A stretch of 64,000 nt of DNA from positions 235,503 to 299,502 of the forward strand of contig NZ_ML762922.1 in assembly GCF_009372235.1 (NCBI RefSeq). The letters are read 5' to 3'. The notes beneath the pieces were generated by a model, which searched no databases, had not been told where the DNA came from, and was given only the letters and a program-made list of their open reading frames with translations. Position numbers and translations under genes: made by a program. The DNA comes from Dickeya oryzae. Lineage in GTDB: Bacteria > Pseudomonadota > Gammaproteobacteria > Enterobacterales > Enterobacteriaceae. Positions 58,855 to 64,000 of the stretch are shown in pieces. Each line of letters opens with the position of its first letter. Position 1 is the stretch's first letter.

Positions 58855-59415
58855 ATGTCAACTACGCATTTAATAAGGCGGCTGTTTGTAAGTAGCTTGC
58901 TGGTTACTACCATCTTGATCAGCGGTTGCGCCACAACTTCCGCTCCAGCGACCACATCTCACACCACAGCGGTCATCCCGCCCACTGAACACGCTACGCC
59001 GGATTTCATTCCCGTTGTACGTTACGGACGCTATACCCTGGTAGAACTGGCTCCCAACGCGGCACAGCGTGATCTGTTGCTGCAGGTGATCGACGTATCA
59101 ATGCCCGAAAACTCCCGCGCCACTGTGGGTGACGGCCTGCGGCATGCGCTCAAGCGAAGTGGCTACCAGCTCTGCGAAACGGCCCATTCTGTTAGTGAAC
59201 TCTATTCACTGCCGCTGCCCGCTGCTCATCTGCACCTCGGCCCGATGACCTTGCGGGAGGCATTGCTTACCTTGGCCGGACCGTTCTGGACTCTGTATGT
59301 CGATAACCGTACGCGACAAGTGTGCTTCAAACGCCCCGACATTGATGCAGGAAATGGTAGCACTTTGGTCGCCGAAGCAGTTAAGCCCAACCCTCCTGCC
59401 GGAGAGCAGCCATGA
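58855..59415 (+). CDS. PilL-like lipoprotein of the conjugation apparatus (TIGR03748)
   Basis: A 186-residue precursor with a lipoprotein signal (LFVSSLLVTTILISGCATT, lipobox near residues 22-26). The mature domain resembles TIGR03748/PilL-N, a secretin-associated N0/TonB-short-like domain (DFIPVVRYGRYTLVELAPNAAQRDLLLQVIDVSMP, VGDGLRHALKRSGYQLC, LHLGPMTLREALLTLAGPFWTLYVDNRTRQVCF). It is the first gene of the transfer operon and overlaps the next by four bases. Confidence 0.82.
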   Translation: MSTTHLIRRLFVSSLLVTTILISGCATTSAPATTSHTTAVIPPTEHATPDFIPVVRYGRYTLVELAPNAAQRDLLLQVIDVSMPENSRATVGDGLRHALKRSGYQLCETAHSVSELYSLPLPAAHLHLGPMTLREALLTLAGPFWTLYVDNRTRQVCFKRPDIDAGNGSTLVAEAVKPNPPAGEQP

Positions 59416-60062
59416 ACAACACCACCATAACACTGAAGCACACCGCAACCATGCTCATCCGACTCTTGATCTGGGTGTGGTTGGGTGTACTTACTGTTCT
59501 TGCCGTCATGAACTATCACAACACAGCCGAACTGACCGAGCGCGAACAGATGGATGCCCGCCTGAAGCAGGTTCAGGTACTGGAAGATCGCCTGACAGCG
59601 CTGACCGACAGCATACAGGCCCTTCAGGCACGCCCAGCCCCCGCCAGCACAACAGCCTTACGCGGCATACAGCAAAATCTGGAAATGCGTATCGCTCAGA
59701 TTGAACAAACTCAAGAAAACTACGCCTCCACGCAGGCAGTGCAAACGCTTCGTGACGAACTTGAACAGCTCAAGTCCCGACAGGCAGTGGCCATTCCAAA
59801 CACAGCAACCACCAGCCACATCGCCAGACCTGCTGCCATAGCGTCTAAGAAAATGCCATTCCCGTTCCGTATCCTGGGCCTGGAACTGCGTGCCGGGCAA
59901 CGCATGGTATCGATTGCTCCTGCCAGTGGAGAACCGGCACCGACGCAAATCCAGGTTGTATTACCCGGCGAAACAGTGGGCCAGTGGCGACTGAAAACCA
60001 TCGATGGCGACACAGCAATTTTCAGCCACGCCGGGCAAACACACCGGCTGGCTATCCCCTGA
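59412..60062 (+). CDS. ICE membrane protein with coiled coil
   Basis: A 216-residue protein with one N-terminal membrane helix (LIRLLIWVWLGVLTVLAVM, about 16-34) followed by a coiled coil (about 40-125). The C-terminal beta domain (FRILGLELRAGQRMVSIAPASGE, VVLPGETVGQWRLKTIDGDTAIF) looks like a PilP/VirB-type periplasmic part. It is likely an inner-membrane component of the conjugative apparatus, by context. The last half of the C-terminus is typical for a periplasmic domain. Confidence 0.7.
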   Translation: MNNTTITLKHTATMLIRLLIWVWLGVLTVLAVMNYHNTAELTEREQMDARLKQVQVLEDRLTALTDSIQALQARPAPASTTALRGIQQNLEMRIAQIEQTQENYASTQAVQTLRDELEQLKSRQAVAIPNTATTSHIARPAAIASKKMPFPFRILGLELRAGQRMVSIAPASGEPAPTQIQVVLPGETVGQWRLKTIDGDTAIFSHAGQTHRLAIP

Positions 60063-60073
60063 GGGAGAGCACA

Positions 60074-60781
60074 ATGAAACGCCAGATGACGCTCCTCATC
60101 GCGGCCACTCTGACAATGTCAGCGATGGCACAGCCACCCACCACGATGCAGTCCCACATCGTACCGGTTCAGGGCGAACAACAACGAGATGAACGTCTGG
60201 CTCAGGAGTGGGGCCTGAAGACCGATGAATGGCAGCGATACAGCGAACTGATGGAGGGGCCAATCGGTACTTACTCACCCAACCTCGATCCGCTCTCTGC
60301 ACTGGGTATCGAGGCACGCAGTGATGAAGAGCGACAACGTTATGCTGAACTACAAGTGAAAGCAGAAGCTCGTCGCGTCGAAAAGCTGCTGGCCTATCAG
60401 CGCGCGTACGACGAAGCGTGGCAAAGACTCAACCCTGGCATGCAGCGGGTAAGTTTGCCTGATGCTGGGCTCAGCAGAAACGCGGTGACCAGCAACGGAC
60501 GCACGGCGGTGTTCGTCAAGGACAATTGCCAGCCATGCACCCAGCTTGTGCAGCGTTTACAGGCCTCCGGCACCGCATTTGACCTGTATATGGTCGGCTC
60601 ACACCAGGACGATGCGCTCATCCGCGCCTGGGCCAGAGGTGCGCAGATTGACCCTGAGCAGGTACGCAATGGCACCATTACTCTGAACCACGACGCCGGT
60701 CGTTGGTCGTCTCTGGGGCTGCCCGGAGACCTGCCCGCCAGTATCAGACAAGTTAATGGCCGATGGCAGCGTCAGCCCTGA
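60074..60781 (+). CDS. TIGR03759-like ICE protein, thioredoxin-like
   Basis: A 235-residue exported protein with a signal peptide (MKRQMTLLIAATLTMSAMAQ). Residues about 30-125 are helical (WGLKTDEWQRYSELMEGPIGTYSPNLDPLSALGIEARSDEERQRYAEL), followed by a thioredoxin-like part with CxxC in VFVKDNCQPCTQLVQRL near residue 157. It resembles TIGR03759 (PFL_4693). The CxxC suggests a disulfide role in periplasmic assembly of the transfer machinery. The start at 60074 follows GAGGGAGAG. Confidence 0.82.
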   Translation: MKRQMTLLIAATLTMSAMAQPPTTMQSHIVPVQGEQQRDERLAQEWGLKTDEWQRYSELMEGPIGTYSPNLDPLSALGIEARSDEERQRYAELQVKAEARRVEKLLAYQRAYDEAWQRLNPGMQRVSLPDAGLSRNAVTSNGRTAVFVKDNCQPCTQLVQRLQASGTAFDLYMVGSHQDDALIRAWARGAQIDPEQVRNGTITLNHDAGRWSSLGLPGDLPASIRQVNGRWQRQP

Positions 60782-61353
60782 CATCCATGCGACGGCGGTG
60801 GGTTCTGCTGGCGAACATACTGCTGAGCAGCCTGACCCAAGGCCAGGAGATCCCTCCGCCTGCCTACCAGTTGGCCGCTCAACGCGCTGGCATTCCCTCC
60901 GTCGTCCTCTATGCAGTGGCGCTGCAGGAAAGTGGCGTGCGCCGTGCAGAGCGCATCGTACCGTGGCCGTGGTCGCTGAATGTGGACGGTCAGTCATGCC
61001 GATATGCCAGTCAGGTACAGGCCTGCGCAGGAATACACCAGGCTCTGCGGGACGTACCACCAACCCGAATCGACGTAGGGTTGGGGCAGATTAATCTCGG
61101 TTGGCAAAAACATCGCTACCGCCAGCCCTGCGACTTACTCAACCCGTACAACAATTTGGCGATCGCTGCGCAGATCCTCAAAGAGCAATACATTCCCGGT
61201 GAGGACTGGCTGCTGGCGATTGGTCGCTACCACCGACCATCTGGAGGTTCGCCTGCAGCACGCTACCGGCATGGTGTATCTCAACACCTTCAGCGCGTAT
61301 TGGGGCCACAGCAAGCCTTCACCAACACTAATAGCAAGGAGACCTCCCCATGA
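60763..61353 (+). CDS. Conjugation-linked lytic transglycosylase
   Basis: A 196-residue SLT-type lytic transglycosylase that opens the peptidoglycan for the secretion apparatus. The catalytic Glu is in LYAVALQESGVRR (near residue 57); IDVGLGQINLGWQKH and LLNPYNNLAIAAQILKEQY are family motifs. A signal peptide covers MRRRWVLLANILLSSLTQGQ; the start may be ATG 60763 or ATG 60787, the latter giving a cleaner signal. It overlaps both neighbours, showing tight coupling. Confidence 0.88.
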   Translation: MAASALTSMRRRWVLLANILLSSLTQGQEIPPPAYQLAAQRAGIPSVVLYAVALQESGVRRAERIVPWPWSLNVDGQSCRYASQVQACAGIHQALRDVPPTRIDVGLGQINLGWQKHRYRQPCDLLNPYNNLAIAAQILKEQYIPGEDWLLAIGRYHRPSGGSPAARYRHGVSQHLQRVLGPQQAFTNTNSKETSP

Positions 61354-61889
61354 CGACTCACATCACGACCGCATACGGCTTTCTCCTGGCACTCACCACC
61401 GTATCGCCGTTGCTGCATGCAGCACAACCGCCGATCGTAGTAGAGGACCATGGCGGGGCGTCAGCCATGCCGTACTACGAGGCGCTCAACCTTCAGGCCC
61501 GTTCACCCAATGCCCCACTCTCCCGCATTACTCTTCCATCAGTACAAGTGAACCCAGCCACCGAAGCAGACATGCTGCCAGTGCGCAGCCCGAAACTCAC
61601 ACCCGGCACCGTAGCACGTCGGGTCATCGACGCACCGGGCCTGCAGCCATTCTTTCTGGTCGGCGACGATGAAGCATCGCATATGTGGCTGCAACGCCAG
61701 GGGGCATCACTGCGCGAACGTAAAGCCATCGGCCTGGTAGTCAATGTCGAGAATGAGGCCGGACTGGCACACCTGCGTGCGATCACACCAGACCTGCAGT
61801 TCGCGCCGGTTGCGGCCGATGACCTAGCCGAACGCCTTAGCCTGCAACATTACCCCGTGCTTATCACCAGCACCGGCATTGAGCAATAA
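61350..61889 (+). CDS. TIGR03765-like ICE protein
   Basis: A 179-residue exported protein (signal MTTHITTAYGFLLALTTVSPLLHAAQ) resembling TIGR03765 (PFL_4695), with PIVVEDHGGASAMPYYEALNLQ, PVRSPKLTPGTVARRVIDAPGLQPFFLVGDDEASHMWL and a C-terminal alpha/beta domain (AIGLVVNVENEAGLAHLRAI, YPVLITSTGIEQ). It has been considered a TraF/RAQPRD-region neighbour in PFGI-1-type ICEs; function unknown. It lies directly before the coupling protein gene. Confidence 0.82.
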   Translation: MTTHITTAYGFLLALTTVSPLLHAAQPPIVVEDHGGASAMPYYEALNLQARSPNAPLSRITLPSVQVNPATEADMLPVRSPKLTPGTVARRVIDAPGLQPFFLVGDDEASHMWLQRQGASLRERKAIGLVVNVENEAGLAHLRAITPDLQFAPVAADDLAERLSLQHYPVLITSTGIEQ

Positions 61890-61893
61890 CACA

Positions 61894-64000
61894 ATGGCAA
61901 AGTCCCAACCGGTCGAGGTACTGCTGCGCCCAGCAGTAGAACTCTATACCGTTGCGGTTTGCGCCGGAGCCGTACTGCTATGCCTGACAGCTCCGTGGTC
62001 TCTCGCGCTAAGTCCAGACATCGGCATCGGCAGCGCACTGGCCTTTGTCGTCTTTGGCGCACTGCGCTGGCGTGATGCACAGGTGATCCTGCATTACCGC
62101 CGTAATATCCGTCGCCTGCCACGCTATGTGATGACCAGCCGTGACGTACCCGTCAGTGGACAACGACTGTTTATCGGTAGGGGGTTTCTGTGGGAGCAAA
62201 AGCACACCCACCGGTTGATGCAAACCTACCGACCTGAGTTCAGGCGTTATGTAGAACCGACACCCGCCTACCAGCTGGCCCGACGTCTGGAGGCGCGGCT
62301 GGAATTCGCACCATTCCCGCTGTCGAAATTGCCCCGTATCACCACCTGGGATGTACCATTTAACCCGGTTCGGCCTCTGCCTCCTGTCGGCGGACTGCCG
62401 CGCCTGCACGGTATCGAGCCTGATGAGGTGGATGTTAGCCTGCCCTTGGGCGAGCGCGCCGGTCATTCTCTGGTGTTGGGCACCACACGGGTGGGCAAAA
62501 CGCGGCTGGCCGAATTATTCATCACCCAGGACATCCGCCGAAAGAATCACCTCGGCGAGCATGAAGTCGTTATTGTTTTCGATCCTAAAGGTGACGCGGA
62601 TCTGCTCAAGAGGATGTGCATCGAGGCAAAACGTGCAGGCAGAGAAAACGAGTTCTATGTGTTCCACCTTGGGTGGCCGGAGATCAGCGCGCGTTACAAC
62701 GCGGTGGGGCGTTTTGGTCGTATCAGCGAAGTCGCCACCCGCGTCGCAGGACAGCTTTCCAGGGAAGGCAACTCGGCGGCCTTCAGGGAATTCGCCTGGA
62801 GATTTGTCAATGTCATCGCCAGGGCGTTGATCGAACTGGGTCAGCGCCCGGACTACCTGCTCATCCAACGCCACGTCATCAATATCGATGCGTTGTTCAT
62901 CGAGTACGCCCAGCACTATTTCGCCCGCACAGAACCGAAAGCCTGGGAGGTTATTGTCCAGATCGAAGCCAGGCTCAACGAGAATAACATTCCCAGGAAT
63001 ATGATCGGCCGCGAAAAGCGTGTGGTCGCCCTTGAGCAATACCTCAGCCAGGCCCGTAACTACGACCCCGTACTGGATGGACTGAGATCCGCTGTTCGCT
63101 ACGACAAAACGTACTTCGACAAGATCGTCGCCAGCCTGCTGCCCCTGCTTGAAAAACTCACCAGCGGCAAAATCGCCCAATTGCTGGCTCCAAACTATTC
63201 GGATCTGAGCGATCCCAGACCGATTTTCGATTGGCTGCAAATCATCAGGAAACGCGCAATAGTCTATGTCGGTCTTGATGCACTATCCGATGCAGAAGTC
63301 GCAGCAGCAGTAGGCAACTCGATGTTCAGCGATATGGTCTCTGTGGCCGGACACATCTATAAATTCGGTATCGACGACGGTCTGCCGGGTGCATCTGCTG
63401 ACACCAAGGTGCCAATCAACGTCCATGCCGATGAATTCAATGAACTGATGGGCGATGAGTTCATCCCTATGGTCAACAAAGGGGGCGGCGCTGGCATCCA
63501 GATCACCGCCTATACTCAAACCCTCAGTGATATTGAAGCCCGCATAGGCAATCGCGCCAAAGCCGGTCAGGTCGTCGGCAATTTCAACAATCTATTCATG
63601 CTGCGCGTGCGCGAAACAGCCACCGCTGAGCTACTCACGAAACAGTTACCCAAGGTAGAGGTCTACACCACCACTGTGGCCAGTAGCGTGACAGACAGCT
63701 CCGACATCCACGCAAAAACCGACTTCACCAGCAACACACAGGATCGCATCAGTCTATCGAGCGTGCCGATGATTGAACCGTCCCATATGGTTCAACTTCC
63801 GAAAGGGCAGTGCTTCGCGCTGCTGCAGGGTGGCAATCTCTGGAAAGTCCGCATGCCACTGCCTTCCCCCGACCCGGATGAAGTCATGCCGACCGATCTG
63901 CAGCAATTGGCAGGCTACATGCGCCAGAGCTACACCGATGCCGGACAATGGTGGCAGAACCAGGGGCCGTCCGTGTTGCAGGAGCAAGCACTGCCACCTG
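61894..64000 (+). CDS. traD: Type IV coupling protein TraD, cut by the window edge
   Basis: The open frame from ATG 61894 (MAKSQPVEVLLRPAVELYTV) runs 702 codons to the window edge without a stop. The N-terminus has two membrane helices (about 15-60). Then the VirD4/TraD ATPase: Walker A LVLGTTRVGKTRLAELF (near 196), Walker B-like VVIVFDPKGDADLL, and INVHADEFNELMGDEFIPMVNKGGGAGIQITAYTQTLSDIEARIG with the typical Q-rich motif. It resembles the SXT/PFGI-1 class TraD. It couples DNA processing to the type IV secretion channel. The C-terminus lies outside the window. Confidence 0.93.
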   Translation, partial: MAKSQPVEVLLRPAVELYTVAVCAGAVLLCLTAPWSLALSPDIGIGSALAFVVFGALRWRDAQVILHYRRNIRRLPRYVMTSRDVPVSGQRLFIGRGFLWEQKHTHRLMQTYRPEFRRYVEPTPAYQLARRLEARLEFAPFPLSKLPRITTWDVPFNPVRPLPPVGGLPRLHGIEPDEVDVSLPLGERAGHSLVLGTTRVGKTRLAELFITQDIRRKNHLGEHEVVIVFDPKGDADLLKRMCIEAKRAGRENEFYVFHLGWPEISARYNAVGRFGRISEVATRVAGQLSREGNSAAFREFAWRFVNVIARALIELGQRPDYLLIQRHVINIDALFIEYAQHYFARTEPKAWEVIVQIEARLNENNIPRNMIGREKRVVALEQYLSQARNYDPVLDGLRSAVRYDKTYFDKIVASLLPLLEKLTSGKIAQLLAPNYSDLSDPRPIFDWLQIIRKRAIVYVGLDALSDAEVAAAVGNSMFSDMVSVAGHIYKFGIDDGLPGASADTKVPINVHADEFNELMGDEFIPMVNKGGGAGIQITAYTQTLSDIEARIGNRAKAGQVVGNFNNLFMLRVRETATAELLTKQLPKVEVYTTTVASSVTDSSDIHAKTDFTSNTQDRISLSSVPMIEPSHMVQLPKGQCFALLQGGNLWKVRMPLPSPDPDEVMPTDLQQLAGYMRQSYTDAGQWWQNQGPSVLQEQALPP

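Overview
The window is chromosomal DNA from a plant-associated enterobacterium of the Dickeya/Pectobacterium type (Pectobacteriaceae). This is inferred from gene order and protein similarity recalled from memory; no search was run. An integrative and conjugative element (ICE) is inserted next to the tmRNA gene. Positions 1-15690 are core genome: ydiL, yfeY, ypeA, hemF, yaiI, maeB, talA, nudK, mntH, grpE, nadK, recN, bamE, rnfH, ratA, smpB and ssrA. Several textbook control sites are visible: a sigma-32 promoter before grpE, paired LexA boxes before recN, a Fur-type palindrome before mntH, and bidirectional terminators after yaiI and bamE.

The ICE begins at the 3' end of ssrA (attL) with a P4-type tyrosine integrase and continues past the right edge. 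The first cargo block (17.1-26.5 kb) holds a decayed IS481-family element, a membrane serine-hydrolase-like protein, a lipoprotein, and a 1635-residue NLR-like protein with an Mrr-like nuclease domain and a NACHT ATPase, likely an anti-phage sensor. A MITE-like element follows. The SPI-7/PFGI-1-type backbone then starts: alpA-like regulator, a broken parA, a HicA-like gene, parB, DUF2857, an STY4528-like replication gene, a TIGR03761-like gene and DUF3158. It is interrupted by a second defence-like block (33.1-36.8 kb): an OLD-family ATPase/TOPRIM protein and a tight two-gene RHH/HEPN-zinc-ribbon operon. It resumes with a type III topoisomerase.

The most exciting part is at 42.5-46.25 kb, an AT-rich insert. 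It contains a seven-codon gene (M-I-S-V-S-S-N) with a perfect ribosome binding site, a GC-rich hairpin, an unmistakable MccB homologue, an MFS exporter and a SAM methyltransferase. This is a compact microcin C-like (peptidyl-adenylate 'Trojan horse') operon. It lacks recognisable mccE and mccF genes in this window. Together with a dead IS3-family element it replaces the middle of a C5 cytosine methyltransferase gene, whose 5' and 3' ends remain on either side.

From 46.7 to 55 kb lie conserved ICE accessory genes (DUF3085, a duplicated-domain STY4534/DUF3577 protein, DUF3275, a DNA methyltransferase, a SNF2-like helicase), many preceded by strong hairpins or terminators. A minus-strand cargo pair follows (a caspase/CHAT-like protein and a DUF3800 protein, with a second MITE copy between them). 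The window ends in the conjugation operon (PilL-like, TIGR03759, lytic transglycosylase, TIGR03765, TraD coupling protein cut by the window edge).
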